A DNA stretch of 64,000 nucleotides, from the NCBI GenBank assembly GCA_031841125.1, contig JAJSSI010000012.1, forward strand, positions 62,001 to 126,000, in the 5' to 3' direction. Below, one piece after another: positions 45,303-58,275 of this stretch. The DNA comes from Acanthococcus lagerstroemiae. Lineage: Eukaryota; Arthropoda; Insecta; Hemiptera; Eriococcidae. The first letter of the stretch is position 1. The number at the start of each line of letters is the position of its first letter. The translations under genes were made by a program, and so were the position numbers. The notes under the pieces are model-generated. The model saw only the letters and a program-made list of their open reading frames with translations. It was not told the DNA's origin and did no database searches.

Positions 45303-46590
45303 TTACCGAGGAATTGACGGATGTGTTTTCATGTTTGTTGGTGTAGGAACATTCTTGATCGCTATGAGATTGTCCGAGAGCGGACGAATGGAATTTTTAC
45401 ACAGGATGTGACCGAGATATTTTACAGATGGAGTAGCAAAGTTACATTTTACAAACTTGAGTTTGAAACCCTCAGCGATGATGGCTTGGAGGACCTGTTC
45501 GATATGATTTAAGTGCTCAGAAAAGGATTTTGAAAAAATCAAAATATCATCAATGTAGTTACAGCAGAAACTACTGAGGTTCCGACGACAAACTATGCCG
45601 GAGAAAATACGTTGAAAAATGGCCGACGATGTCTTAAGTCCGAACAGTAAGATTTTCCACTGGTAGTGGCCTTGCTGCGTACTAAAGGCAGTTTTATAGC
45701 GGTCTTTAACTCGCACGGGTATTGACCAGAACGCAGAGTTAATGTTGAGCGCAGTGAAGAACGCGCAATCACGTGTACGAACTACCATGTCATCTATTAA
45801 CGGAAATGGGTGAGTTTCGGGTACAATAAGCCTGTTTAAATCGCCAAGATCTATGCACATCCTCACTTTTTCTTTCTTGCCGCTGTCATCTACGCGCTTG
45901 TACGCCATAGTGACAGGCGACACAAAGGGGGATGTGGATTCTTCGATTATCAAGTGGCGGAGTAGGTCAACGACCTGCCGTTCAATTTCCGCTTGATTGG
46001 TGGAGCTACAGCGGTATGGTTTCTTTGCTACATATCTGTTATCTAATAACTTGATATGAGCTTCATGTTCGGAAACAGTGCCCACATCATATTGATCTTG
46101 GGCAAAAACCTGACTATATTTGTCGATCAGAGCGGTAATTAAGGAACGTTGTTCAGGAATTAGATGAGATGTTTTGGCTTCAAAATCTTGTATAGGAACG
46201 GCTTCGTTCCAATTTATAAGATTTTCGGACAACGTGGAAACCGGTAATAACGGATTGTTAGAAGAAAGAGGTGCCTGGGAAATGGAAAGAAACTCATCTT
46301 GACGAAGGTGAAATTTCCTTATCGTATCTAGGGCTATTAAAATGTCGTATTTAAAATTTGGTTTATTAACGATCCATACGAGAAACGGGCTAGTAATTGA
46401 AAAAATTTTTAAAGTAATTGTGGCTATGCCTAAGAACTGGTCTTCTCCACTCACAGTTTTGAAGATTGAAGGTTTCTTTAAGAATTTTACGTTACGGAAT
46501 TTATTTAAAACATGCGACGGCATAATGGTGGTATTAGAACCTGAATCATACAGACAGTGTGCGTTTTTTTAATTTACGTTAACGTTAATA
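45303..46590 (-). pseudogene. gypsy protease and reverse transcriptase
   Basis: Protease box LYDSGSNTTIMPSHVL lies at the start (about 46510-46560). RT has VRMCIDLGDLNRLIVPETHP, FTALNINSAFWSIPV, KILLFGLKTSSAIFQR and CCNYIDDILIFSKSF. The first catalytic Asp, normally in a TLDI-like strand, is Asn here (ALNINSAF). The YIDD box is intact. The frame ends at THPSIPR and breaks before RNase H. Confidence 0.88.
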
Positions 46591-46761
46591 CTGATGAGTG
46601 GAGGGAGGTCTAGTTTTTTGGATCGATCTCGGTGTTGAACAAATTCTCTAGCTCTGTGTTATGTGTTAACTTAAAATTTTTATCTACGTTATAAGTAAAA
46701 TTATTTGATTTCTGGGTCGTTTATGACAACGCATTTGTACTCGATTTTGTTGAGTTACTAT

Positions 46762-47766
46762 TCAAATTAGTTGAATCAGAATTCGAACGATATTTTTATG
46801 ATAGCGTCCGGGTTTGCCTATGGATGTACAGTAAGTACACGTTTTACGTTCGCGGTTCGACGAATTTCGAGGATGATTATCGTTGTTTGTAGAAGTAGCG
46901 TTCTGTGTGGGTTGGTGAGGACTAAAACGGTCTATCTGCTTGATCTTAGTGATCAGCTGGTTCGTAGTTTTAATTTTATTGCGATCTAGCTGACTGTGCA
47001 GGTCGTATGGTATTCCGGCAATTACAAGCGTAATGCGAGTGAATTCAGATAAGTCCGGATCAGTTTCCGCGAGTAGGCCTAATTTTTTTATGGTGTACTC
47101 ACTTAATGATCCGCGTATATACTTGTAATTGATTGCGTGTGATGTGTCTGACCAGCCTTTCGTTGCGGGCTTCCGCATGTATTGATACCAATTTTTCTCT
47201 AATTCTTTTGATAGCTTCACGAACATGAAAAAGTGCTCGCAGCTCTAAGAACTGGTCGTATCTCTATAAAATTAATACACAATTGAGGTGATTTAAAATG
47301 TATTGTATGAAAAAAACACTTTAAAGTGATCGAGGAAAGACTGCTTCCGTCGTTCCCATGATGCGGCTCCATGTAGAGTCCAAGACATATTGAACCAATC
47401 AATAGTGATTCCATCAATGAACAGCCGGAGACGGTTCGTAGGTATATCGAGTCGGACACATTTGTGTTCTAAATTGTTTAGCCAAGTCTTTGGGTTTGGC
47501 GACACTCCGTTGAAGCGTAGAATCACAGCATCTTTCGTGATGGTCTGTAGTGGCTTCAGTTTTGTAGTCGTCGTTGTTTCGGTTTCGTCTGGTTTTTCTT
47601 TGGTGGGAGTTGACATTTCCTCTAAGTATTCATCGGCGTATCTTGCATTTTCTTCCTTATCAAAGTAAAATTTTTTTACCGTTGGAGATAACGAAACGAC
47701 TATCCTTCTGTAGTGATTTCTGGTTTTTATTGACTTGAGGCATGATTGAACTATCAGTAGTTTCAT
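46762..47766 (-). pseudogene. gypsy gag, two frames
   Basis: The N-terminal frame (47293-47766) carries a capsid-like segment FNGVSPNPKTWLNNLE and WERRKQSFLDHFK. The second frame (46762-47226) continues the capsid and ends in a zinc-knuckle-like CTYCTSIGKPGRYH, in which the last Cys is not evident. A frame change between 47227 and 47300 separates them. Confidence 0.7.
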
Positions 47767-48073
47767 TAGTTCGATGTGACCCCGGATAGGTTGATGGACC
47801 GGTGGAAACAGATATATCTCGTCCCGGTCATCTTTTTCGATGCTCCGCAGAAGATGGATATTGCTCTTGGAGTTTTGAGGATCCAGGCCCGCGTAGATGT
47901 CTAGTCATACACGGATGGATTTCTCAACCACAGGTTGGATTGATTCGATCGATTCGTTGTCAGTCATGATCACAGCAGTGAAAAAATGTGAAATCGGCGA
48001 GATTAATGTTTTTAAAGTTTCAGATAGCAATTGAAATGCAAATAATTCCGCGCACAATCGGAGTTTTCGATTT

Positions 48074-48305
48074 ATAAGACAAATTACACATTCGAAAACT
48101 CTTTATTCGTTTTTGAAGCACAATTATGTAGGAGAATCAAAAACGAAAATCGATTATACGCGTATGAACGTCGATCAAGAACCGAGGTGCAAAAGTGAAT
48201 TATCGATTACATTAACCTAAAATATCCGCAGAGCGAGACATAACGGGAAATGAGGGAGGTAAGCACGTCATTGCGTAAATGGACATAAGCCGTATTTGTG
48301 TTACA
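48074..48305 (-). repeat. gypsy 5' LTR
   Basis: About 232 bp, matches 43228-43466; 7 bp shorter because of one indel. Confidence 0.85.
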
Positions 48306-48794
48306 CGTATATTTTGGTACCATGAGCGTGAGGACACATTTTTTGAATCAGTAACGCATACGCAATGTTGTCGTGTATAAGCTTTTTATGACCCTGCATA
48401 CGTGATTGTATAGAGAGCGTAAATGAAAATTAACGTATGAGCGACGATGACACCTGAAAAATGCGCGACAAGTGTCATACGACGTTAAGGGTACCATAGC
48501 CGTACCATATGCGTATTCACCGTGATGTATTCTGAGCGTAAAAGTGGTCCGTTTCTCAGCGTATCACCCGTTCGAGTAGTGAAATGCCATAAGAATTTGT
48601 ATAGGGCAGTGGTAAAGTCACTCCTATACATCAGCGTGATTCCCACTACAAAGTCTGAATTTTAGCAGTGGAATGTTCAACGGGTACAGTATAAAGATAA
48701 TAATAAGTACTAGCGCGACAGAATGGTTTCACATTTCTCAATTTGAAAATGGAAGTAAATAAACCTGATTTTCGAGATTATAGTTACATGGGAA
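48306..48794. other. Flank of the gypsy element, no gene
   Basis: No domain or repeat recognised beyond the target duplication at its left edge. Confidence 0.4.
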
Positions 48795-49300
48795 AAAAAA
48801 CTGATCAATAATTATGCCATACTATTTGTACATCAGAAAATACATATGGAATGAATTTATCATAATAGAAATCTTTCAAGATATCAATATTACGTTCCCA
48901 TAGAGGATTTTTGGGAACTCTGACTAAAAGATGGTTTTTAGTAGTCCAGTTGAATGAAGTTGTCCATTCTTTTTACAGAAATACATTTGTGCCTAAACTT
49001 GGCTATAATATGGGTGGTCTTTATTCAACTTCAACTTTCCATCCAATATGTAGATCATGTAAGTACTCTTTCAAATCTTCACAGGGCCCACTTTTGTAAC
49101 AGCATATTTCTTCTTTGTATCAACAACTTTCTTCTTAGCCTTTGGTTTGTTCACTTCATAAATCAATGCTTCTCGCAGATCATCGTTCCGCCATTTATAT
49201 GGACATTTGATTTCAGTTACGCTGGAATCTGAAATACCATCAGGGCTTGCACCAAGCACCCCGTAGGGATGTAAATGTAAACCTGCAATTTAGAAATAAT
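48795..49300 (-). pseudogene. YqaJ-type (lambda-exonuclease-like) nuclease relic
   Basis: The first part reads LHLHPYGVLGASPDGISDSS, then VTEIKCPYKWR: the LGASPDG and EIKCPY motifs hold the catalytic Asp and the E-K pair of YqaJ nucleases. After a TGA near 49083, other frames give ILDGKLKLNKDHPYYSQV, an in-frame TAG, then AQMYFCKKNG, and near 48830 the end of the domain (DILKDFYYDKFIPYVFSDVQ). The order matches the family and several stops show decay. Such nucleases are often carried by arthropod transposons. Confidence 0.8.
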
Positions 49301-51183
49301 ATGTCTATTGAAAAATGAAAAGGAGAATTACAAAAAAGCTAGAAAGGCACAAAAAGAAAAAGCTTTAACGGTACACAATTGATAAAAATGAAGAGAAAAA
49401 TGAATCGTAAAAACCAATTCGTTTTTTCTTTTTCTTTTTATTAATTTTGTGCCGGTAAAGCTTTTTCTATTCGTGCCTTTCTGGCTTTTTTGTAATTTAT
49501 AATTTCTCTGTGCACATAGAAAGTTTGTTTCGTTTTATTTTTGAAAAGGAGAATCTTGATTTCAGAATTCTCATTACTTCTTTTAATTGATGTAACTCTG
49601 TCAATCAACATTCTACGTATTTACTATTGTGCTAACCGACGGCAAGGCTCCTTTAAGGTGAGAGGATAGGCCGGTTACTGGTTGATGGAACCACGCTACC
49701 ACATGTAGCCCACGACTAGCTCGAGTGTTCTACAGGGTTTTGGATATGGCACTTAGGACTTTTGAGATCGACTGTGTGGAGTGTTTGCGATGTAACTCAG
49801 GGTTGGATGAGTACTCTGCTGATCGAATACCTCGAGTGACGGGTCCTACTCTGACACAATGGTACGCAGGAAGGACAACGACACGAGAATAACGACAACA
49901 CAAACGACCAGCAACTAGGTAATGCGTTACGTTATTTATTCTAATCAGTGATGGCTTACTGTTCTACGGTGACGTTAACAACCAAACGGGTCCTCTTCAG
50001 TGTGTTCTGGACAACACAGTCCCTGGTAGATGTCCACGTGGAAGCTCGTGAAGTCTCGCTCTGACAGTGTGTCAAGAGCGACAAAGTTCTCGCAAAAGCG
50101 CCGAAAAGAGTTCGTAAGATCGGGAAAACGTTGGTGGAAACGAAAATAAATCGCCGAAAAACCCCCCAAAAAACTTGCAAATAAGACTCAAGCTACTTAA
50201 ACGTGGAAAAGATTTCAATAGATACTTTCTGCACTTATCTCGCTGTCACGTCCAAGAAACGAGTCCCTGCAGCCGCTATTTCTCCAATGGTCATCGGTGA
50301 TTTTCCCCCTCCCTAGTCAGGTCATGGAAGTCACGGAAAAGAGGAAAAGTCGATGAAATTGAAAAAGAGTGAGCAGACAGGTATTATCAGGATGTAACAG
50401 GTTAGAACGGGAGTAGATGTGTTGGGATAAAAGAGAGAAGAGGAAATCATTATCGTATCAATCGAATTAATCGATATCAATGCCTTGACCATTCGGAACT
50501 AGCGTAGCTTAGTTACCACATGGCCCGCCTTAATTTTCGATAACCCCTGGTTTCAAAATTAAGGAAAACTAAGGATGTGCAAGGAAGGCTCTGGACGCTC
50601 TCTCCCCCTGGCCAGAAGAAAGAAACCCCCCCCCCCCAAAAAAAAACAGGACCGAAAACACGAGATTCCACGATCTAGGAGGGACCGTGTTGCCCTGAAA
50701 CATAATATAACAAACAAACAAAAAATCAAATACAAAAGAATAACAAAAAGAAAATGAAACAAAACATGAAAAAGAAACAAATAACAAACAAAATCAAACG
50801 AAAGAAATTAACTACATACGGGGTATACAGGTAACAAAAATAATCAACGTAACCAACAAAAATAAACTTGAGCAAAAGAAACAGTCTTTAGATTAACAAA
50901 AATAAAAATAGGGAACTTTGATTTTAAATCGAACACATAAAACACGTATCACAATTGGTGAAGATAAACTTAACCTTTAAACATGATATTTGGTGGAGGT
51001 ATAATACAGATATATACATGATACATTTATAATCGGTGAAGGAACTTCTAATTAACACGGGAAGACATAACAGGGAAAATATATATATATATATAATATA
51101 TACAAAACGCGAGTACATTGACTTGACGGTAACGGTGGACGGTGTTTGTGACAGATGAAGTCAATTTGGTGTCGGTGGCCCGC
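49301..51183. other. No gene recognised; simple sequence
   Basis: Contains a C run and A run at about 50626-50647, an A-rich low-complexity block at 50690-51000, and an (AT)n run near 51081-51098. The sequence 49.64-50.56 kb is less AT-rich and could be an old LTR, but I found no second copy. Confidence 0.4.
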
Positions 51184-51459
51184 TTAAGGGTACTTCACTG
51201 GCCCAGCAGTCGCATCCTCGTCGTAATCGGGAACCAACAAGCTTCCTTTGGCTGGATAGATGGAACCGGTGTTCGTGTCCACGCGTAAGATGGACGCAGG
51301 CATCCAGTTGACATAGACGCGACAGGGTTGAACTTCGAAGACCTGTCCGTGTTTGATCCAATCCAACATGTCCGGATGACATATTGAAAATAGAATATTC
51401 GGATCGATAATGAGTTTGCGGACAATCCTATCCCTTGTACAGAACAGGAGGGTGGCCAA
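51184..51459 (-). CDS. Hypothetical open frame, 91 aa
   Basis: Reads DRIVRKLIIDPNILFSICHP, then WIKHGQVFEVQPCRVYVNWM. Composition looks protein-like and it lies in a GC-richer patch, but no family is recognised. It could be an exon or a TE fragment. Confidence 0.25.
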   Translation of the reverse strand: MATLLFCTRDRIVRKLIIDPNILFSICHPDMLDWIKHGQVFEVQPCRVYVNWMPASILRVDTNTGSIYPAKGSLLVPDYDEDATAGPVKYP

Positions 51460-52095
51460 GCGTCTTGGTCTAGGCGGGGTCCCACGTTCCCAAAACTAAC
51501 ACATCTGAAGGGAGTTTGATTAAGTTAGTGAAGATACTGAACCACAAACCACTCAGCACAGTTGTCAGCTATATTAGACCAATGAATGCGTAACATTTTT
51601 CTCCAACTTTGCTGAGAGGGTACGTATATGATTGATGTGTCCGATCATGCAGAAACACGTGCACAGCTAGGCCTAGCGTATATTTCGATTATTCACTTTC
51701 GTCTTGGTTCAATATTGCTCATTGTACAGGTTAGAAAATGAAAACACCTAAAGAATTGGTCTATAATTCCACATACGCTTTTTCGAGATAAAATCTATCT
51801 GTTTTATCGCAAAATATTCAAATTTTAACGTTTTTATTGCATTTTATTCAGTTTTTGAAAATTTACTCCATTTTTGGCATTTATTTCATTTTTGGAAATT
51901 TTTGGAAAAATAAAATTTTTTTTCTGGGGGTCCTTGATGTTTGAAACGTACTCATCTTTGATCAGATCACATCTGCCCCAATTCGAACAAAATTGACAAT
52001 TTCCAAGGAATGCGAGCTCTATAAATAACCTATCAAAGTCCATGAAAAATAGGAACATATTGAATTAATGAACTGAGATAGCAGTATGAAAATAT
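51460..52095. other. No gene recognised
   Basis: AT-rich spacer left of the CACTA-like gene; no supported feature. Confidence 0.4.
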
Positions 52096-55000
52096 TCACT
52101 CACCGTGTAAAAGTGTTGAACAAACGAAATCTGGTGTCCCAAATAAAGGGAGCCGATACATTTTCTTCAACACGTTCTTGTCCTGTCCTTCGTCTACATA
52201 ATAGAACTTCATTTCAGAGGACAGTTTACTACATCGATAAATGCCAGCCACCGAGCTGCATTCGAAATAATTGTACAACGGCACACTATTTGAATATTGA
52301 CGTGCCGCAACGAATAATTGTCCACTTCTTTTTGAGCGTGTGAAGAAATCTATTTCCAGAAAATGCTTGTCATTTAGCAAACAACAGCTGTCGCCTCGTC
52401 GATCGCTTCTTAGTATGGAAGTCGGTAGATGAGTCGCTTATATACAGTATACTCAGGATACTCAGAGAAGATGAAGTGGATGACTGGTTACAAACTTTAA
52501 GTTCATATCCTTGTCGATACTTTCATGGTCACTAAATTTTGTCATAATTTCGCAAGCCATTAGATGTTCCAAATATCTATAAAATTCATAATCACCGAGA
52601 TAAAAGAAATACTGTTACCTATATAAATTATTACAAGTATGAAATTAAGTTTCTATAGAACATATTACGCGTACCGATTAATTGCTTGCTTCAAAGGTGA
52701 ACGTCCACTTCGAACGAGTCTTTTAACAAAATATAAGAAGCTTTCGAATTTAAAACAACTTATTCTCTCAACACCGCCGAACTTGATGACATCCTCTGGT
52801 ACGTGAAGTAGACCGTGTACATTGTACACGGCCCACTGATTTCCAAATAATTCGCAGGAGTTTACAATGAATATTTGCGCAAGTTTAATACAAAACGAGC
52901 AAATTTCTTCATCACCTTCTGAATTCGTAAGAAGGCGCGACAGTATACATCTGGGAAATCAATAGATTTCATACATGTAATTAGTTTCATATACTTAAAA
53001 GCTTCACTACGTGATGCGAGGGGAAGAATATAAATTACCTGAAGAAGAACATGTGATAAATGTTCTTCTGATAAAAAGTCATGCATGACCGCGTATACGA
53101 TATATAACAGGAACTGTCGATATTCATGAGCTCTCCAGTACGCTAATAAGGATAACATTCGTGGAGCTCGCTGAAATTCGAATGGGTAGTACTCATACAG
53201 CATGCTCATCCTTTTGTCCAAAAATTTCACATTACAAGCCAAAATAATCCGTCGATATCCGACAGTAATTCCCAGCCATGTTTCAATTAATCGTTTGAAA
53301 ACTCCTAAACAATGTGATAAATGAACAGTTTAGTACACTCTCTATCATTGAATAATATACATCTACTGTTCAGGAACATTTTTTATGGCCAAGCACTCCA
53401 ACATTTCGAAGTCCTGGTAAGGTTATTCGAACATCCCCACATCCCCTACTCGTGATATTTCATTTTTCTCAGTTAACATGGGATAATTTCAGTACCAAAC
53501 CAATTCCTTCATTAAACAGATTTGAGTTACAAAAAACCACTTATCTTTGGTGTCATTTGAAATTGCCTCTCAATAAGACTTTTCATGTGAAATCAAATAT
53601 GAACATTTTCCTCATTTCTTTCATTCATCAAAAAAGTATTTCAATGTGATTACAAAAGGTAGATTTTGGAAGTAATTTTAGTGTCTTCATGTGTAGGTAA
53701 CATTTGGAATTGGACTGAGGAGGAATTTATTTTACAATAACGTAATGAGAAATTGTGGATCTGCGAAAGAAACATAGGTACCAACAAAATATGTGCACTA
53801 TTCAAGGACTTACCTAAATAAATGAGATGCATACTATCTAGCACAACTCTCTCAGCAAAATCGAAATATTCCGTCGGAATGCGAGCCAGTGGACAAGTAC
53901 TGCTGTCCTTCCAATCATGGTCCGTACCTATGTAGAAATGTGATGCTGATCTGCGTAATTATGAACAAATTGAGTGGAAAATGTTTAAAAGATTATCAAA
54001 TATGAACATAATTCTTTGTGTCACCTTTTACCTTTTTTCAAATTCCTTTATCATGGGGAAGCACATGCGTCCTTCACATCTAGAGCCTTCGATTTTGCAT
54101 CTGCTGCAGCTGTAATATCCGGTGGGGAACTTTATTTGGAGCAGAAAAGCTCTCGCAGGTGCGTCCGCAAGTAAGCAGTGTAGGTGGAATGAATACTGTC
54201 GCCCATCTATCTCAATTCCGTTGCTCCAGTATGGCAGAATTTCATCTAGAAAATCTTGTAAGTATTTATGCGGGCATTGTGGGTTTTTCAAACCTTTATA
54301 TAGTGCAATAAGGAACACCGGTTTTTTTTCAAAGCACCCTAAAGTCGGCCAGAATTTCACTGGGCTAGAATGAAATAATGGTAACCCGTCAATATGAAAC
54401 ATTAAATTCATTTCTCCAGCATTGCTATCAAAATAATGAAGGGTTTGATGGGAGTGTACGTCGAACACCTAAAACAAAATGTCACAAACATTCATTTTTT
54501 TGTCATGGAAGGTTGAGTTAGAAAAAAAATCCTCAAAGACATATCGTTTTGCCATGTTCCAAGCCGACTACTCACTAAGAAATTTTGTTTCGGGGAATTA
54601 AATACGTTCATGTAAAATCACATATACCGCACAATAAGTACTTCAAAATACGGTCGCCTTCCGCAGACGGTATTATATTGAAACAAATGAATATAAAATG
54701 GACGGGCTAAAACGTAGATACATGGTAGAAATGTGAGAAATGAGAAAGCTGGTACAAATGTAAATTCATCCTATGCCAGTTCAATATTTCTACCGAGAAA
54801 GAAGACTGGAGATTCGATTAATAAGTCTCTCTTCACAACTCAAACATAAGATCAATTTTTGCGGCAGTGAATTTTAAGGAATAAACTTTCGCTCGAACAA
54901 TTTTCCCAGGGAACAGTTTTTCAGTAATCAGATTTTCTCAGTTCTATTCTCGTTTTGCTCTTCCTACTGAGCTACAAAATTGGAAGAGCACTGGTAAGAA

Positions 55001-55760
55001 TAACAAGAGGTTGTGAGTTTGAATCCTTCTGGGGAAAAAAAATTTCGATATTTGTACCTATCCAAGAATGAATAACAATCTTACGTTTTAAATATAAGGA
55101 TAAATTACTTTACTCACTGTACTACTTTTAGATTTTCTTGAATTAAATGTAATAGATTAGGATAGTTGAGGAAAGACTTACTGTGAACACCCGCACTAAC
55201 TATGTACTAACTTTTTATAAATCAACTTTCGCAGCAAGAATTTTGTGCAGTCAATTTTCTCGTTACTGTCACCCTGTTAAATGATAAATTTTCAAAACAA
55301 TAACTCTGATTTTTAAAAATGATCTAATACACTGTACCTAGATAGGCATATTCTCCTGGCTCCATGATTCGAGGAGTTGGAAGTTCGTCAGCCTTGACTT
55401 TTGGTAATAAAGAACGCGGATCTATTAGAATATTAGCAAATACACTTTGTGGATCCGCACTCTGTCTTCTTCCAGCTCCTCTTTGTCATCATTAAACAGA
55501 AAATATGGCCGATCATCTTCCTCCTAGTTGTAATGAAAAACAGTGTGTAATTTTGTATTATATTATTGTACCACTTTCATATTGCACAATTCCTTCATTA
55601 AAATGTTTGGCCATTCTACAGCAGTTACCATGTAAAATAAGCTTATAGGTACTCTTACCAGAACAGAATTGTCATCTTCAAGTATTTCTTCCACATCCTG
55701 ACTGCTGCATGGTGCGTTGTCGGCATTACAAGGGGATCCTCTTGATGTACTTCTTCTATC
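52096..55760 (-). pseudogene. CACTA/EnSpm-like transposase-domain gene, multi-exon, decayed
   Basis: Minus-strand exons in order. About 55370-55440: LLPKVKADELPTPRIMEPGEY. 54028-54471: LMFHIDGLPLFHSSPVKFWP, then LADAPARAFLLQIKFPTGYY and CSRCKIEG. About 53813-53925: LDSMHLIYLG with a donor. 52750-53310: KRLIETWLG, PFEFQRAPRMLSLLAYWRAH and EYRQFLLYIVY; after a shift near 52880, VHGLLHVPEDVIKFGG and SGRSPLKQAINR. About 52500-52570: YLEHLMACE. 52096-52380: the C-terminal domain. These motifs fit the animal TNP2-like transposases usually grouped with CACTA/EnSpm. The frame changes and scattered damage indicate a relic. Terminal repeats were not found. Confidence 0.7.
54960..55040 (+). repeat. tRNA-like sequence (pseudogene or SINE head)
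   Basis: AATTGGAAGAGCACTGG followed by GAGGTTGTGAGTTTGAATCC resembles a tRNA A box, anticodon arm and B box. The anticodon stem has at least one mismatch and the acceptor stem is not closed, so a working tRNA is unlikely. The preceding bases include the reverse complement of part of the same A-box region (CTCTTCCTACTGAGCTAC). Confidence 0.4.
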
Positions 55761-55918
55761 ATCCTAATTCCATCATCGTCATTATCCAATTTTAATAAAA
55801 TCACGAAGAATACGCACTAGAAACACACACTTAAAACACAAAAACACGTGTATCTGACTTGCAATAGGTAACTAATAAAAATACATTCTCCTTTATTTAA
55901 TGTTCGAAAATGAAGTGT

Positions 55919-55934
55919 AAGGTGCGTATTCATT
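55919..55934 (+). repeat. Harbinger left terminal inverted repeat
   Basis: AAGGTGCGTATTCATT, exact inverse of 59083-59098. Confidence 0.8.
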
Positions 55935-56144
55935 TAATCGAACAGGAATGAACGGTCAAGAAAGAATGCGCGCGAACGCGCATTCGCGCGCATATCCCCC
56001 ACAAACGATTTCTCTCATTCGTCCGCATTTGCGTTGTTCCATCTGTTTCTAGCCTCTGTCGACAGTTATTGAAAATGCAGTGAATATTTATTGCCTGTTC
56101 TGAATCGACGTGTGATTTTCAAGTAAATTTGCTGATCAAGAAGG

Positions 56145-58275
56145 ATGGACGATTTGGCCATTGCATCAGTTGCTGTTGGTATTATTGCGTCAATGAACTC
56201 AATCAATATGGAAAATAAGAAAAGAAAACGGAAGAGAATGTGGATGAGAAAGCTATATGAAAGCCGATCGAATCAGAGCATCATGAACAATTTAGATGAA
56301 GATCACTTTAAAAATTTTACTCGCATATCACCATGCGATTTTGAATCTCTCATTAATCTAATTGCGCCACAAATTAAGAAGCAAGACACGAAGTTCCGAG
56401 AAACAATTCCTGTCAAAGTTCATTTGTCAGTTACACTCCAGGTTCTTGCTACTGGGGATTCATACACCAGTCTTCAATACCTATTCAAAATTTCAAAGCA
56501 AATAATTGGAGTAATCGTTTTGGAGACGTGCAAGGCCCTGATTGCGGCTCTCAAGGATTATGTACAGGTAAATACATAATAATATCTTTATTTGAGAAAA
56601 TAGATTTGTACCTTAATTATTGTACACTTGGGTTTGCAATCCAAAGTTGATTAATTACTAAAAAGATGAGATTGGTTATTAGAAGTAGAAGGAGGGTGGA
56701 TTTCAGGATTAGATGTGCTGTAAGTATAATTAGGGAGAGGGTGGATATCAGGATTAGATGGGTGAACTTCAAGCGGCAAAGGCGATGGAGTAGAAGAATA
56801 CGAACAAGTACTATAACCTGGCAATATCTGGGAATATGGATAGGGCTACGAGTTATAAGTGGATATAGGAAGTGAGGTACGAGTAATCTGAACACGTTCC
56901 AAATCTCCCATTTCAGCATAATAAAGTATTGTATTCATATGATATTGCGCTATAACTGCATTTCTCTTCTCCATATCACGTAGTTTCTGTGCCACTAATT
57001 TTCCAAAGTAGTCATACGAGTCCTCTGTAGTTGGTGTGGAAGTTTTGTCTGATTGCTTTTTTTGCACTGTCTTCAATATTTTGAGAGCTTCCTCCGATAT
57101 TTCAAGTTGCTTTTTCCTGGGTGAAATGGTTGATGGTAGTCGTTTAGTACCTCTATGTCCAGGTTGCGATTCAGTGCTGACTGGTTTTCGACATATGGGT
57201 GTCCTCGTACTTGTATTTTCAGTATTCCCATTATTGGAAGTAGATGGAACTATGGTCTCTTGTACAACCTGCATGCTTCCTTCATTATTTTCAGAATTCG
57301 TCGCTCCTATGCTAGGGTCGTCTATGTCGCTGTTTAACTCTTCTTCCTCTTCATGTACTGCTGCATCATCTGGTAGGTCAATAAGAGACAATTCACTGGC
57401 CTCAATCTGCAAATGTACATAGGTACCATACTTAAAATTATAAAATACTAATATTGCGCCCTCTTTGGTATGTGTTTTAGATCCCTTCAACCAGTGAAGA
57501 ATGGCTACGCATATCCTACAATTTTGAACCAAAATGGAACTTTCCGCATTGCTTAGGAGCAATTGATGGAAAGCATGTTGTTTTACAGGCACCCATTAAT
57601 AGCGGAAGCGATTTCTATAATTACAAGGGATTTTTTACTTTAGTCTTATTCGCAATTGTAGATGCGAGCTATAATTTTATTTTTGTAGACATTGGTTGTC
57701 AAGGGCGCATCTCCAATGGTGGTGTTTTCAAAAATACTTCATTCTTTCAAAAATTAAAAACAAATACATTAGGTCTGCCAGATGACTCTCCAATAACAAG
57801 TGGATACAAGCTTCCATATGTTTTCTTAGGAGATGAAGCTTTCTCTCTTACTACAAATCTCTTGAAGCCATATCCCAATGAAACTATTGAAGGATCAATG
57901 AAGAGAACATTCAATAAAAGGCTAAGTCGAGCGAGACGAGTTGTGGAAAATGCGTTTGGAATTTCATCTGCAATTTTCCGCTGTTTACGAAAACCAATGC
58001 TTTTGGAACCAGAACGAGCTACTAAAGTAGTTGCTTGTATCACATATCTACACAATTTTCTACGGAGAAATAAAACTGCTGAAAATTTATATACACCTCC
58101 TGGGACATTTGATACAACTGATGAGCATGGGAATCTTATTCCTGGATCATGGCGTTCAGAGAATCCACCATCGGGAACTTTTTTACCCTTGAAACGTATA
58201 CCAACAAAACCTGCAGTTGATGCCAAAATTATCCGGGATGCGTTCGCTAAATATGTTTTCGATAATCCACTATGA
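56145..58275 (+). CDS. Harbinger transposase (HARBI1-like DDE), two exons
   Basis: Exon 1 is 56145-56567 and exon 2 is 57481-58275 (donor CAG/GTAAAT, acceptor TGTTTTAG, phase 0), giving 405 residues with no stop. Exon 1 carries the N-terminal helical region (MRKLYESRSNQSIMNNLDED, then SVTLQVLATGDSYTSLQYLF). Exon 2 carries the DDE core: CLGAIDGKHV (first Asp), FVDIGCQGRISNGGVFKNT (position of the second Asp) and RRVVENAFGI (Glu). The second residue, Asp in family members of the form GRISDGGVF, is Asn here (AAT at 57715-57717). This single change should abolish cleavage although the gene is otherwise intact. The 0.9-kb intron contains the last exon of the MADF gene on the other strand. Confidence 0.9.

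Larger units (their letters stand above)
43228..48305 (-). mobile_element. Ty3/gypsy LTR retrotransposon with both LTRs, old and inactive
   Basis: LTR-like repeats at 43228-43466 and 48074-48305 flank gag, protease, RT, RNase H and integrase on the minus strand. The 5-bp CGTAT lies just outside both ends (43223-43227 and 48306-48310). I count about 16 substitutions and one 7-bp indel between the LTRs, so the insertion is much older than the copia element. The LTR starts TGTAAT in element orientation, but its other end is not the usual CA, so the exact border could shift by a base. Confidence 0.88.

Noticed and set aside
50559..50787. Minus-strand hydrophobic ORFs (Phe/Leu-rich)
   Set aside because: They are translations of an A-rich low-complexity block containing C and A homopolymers.
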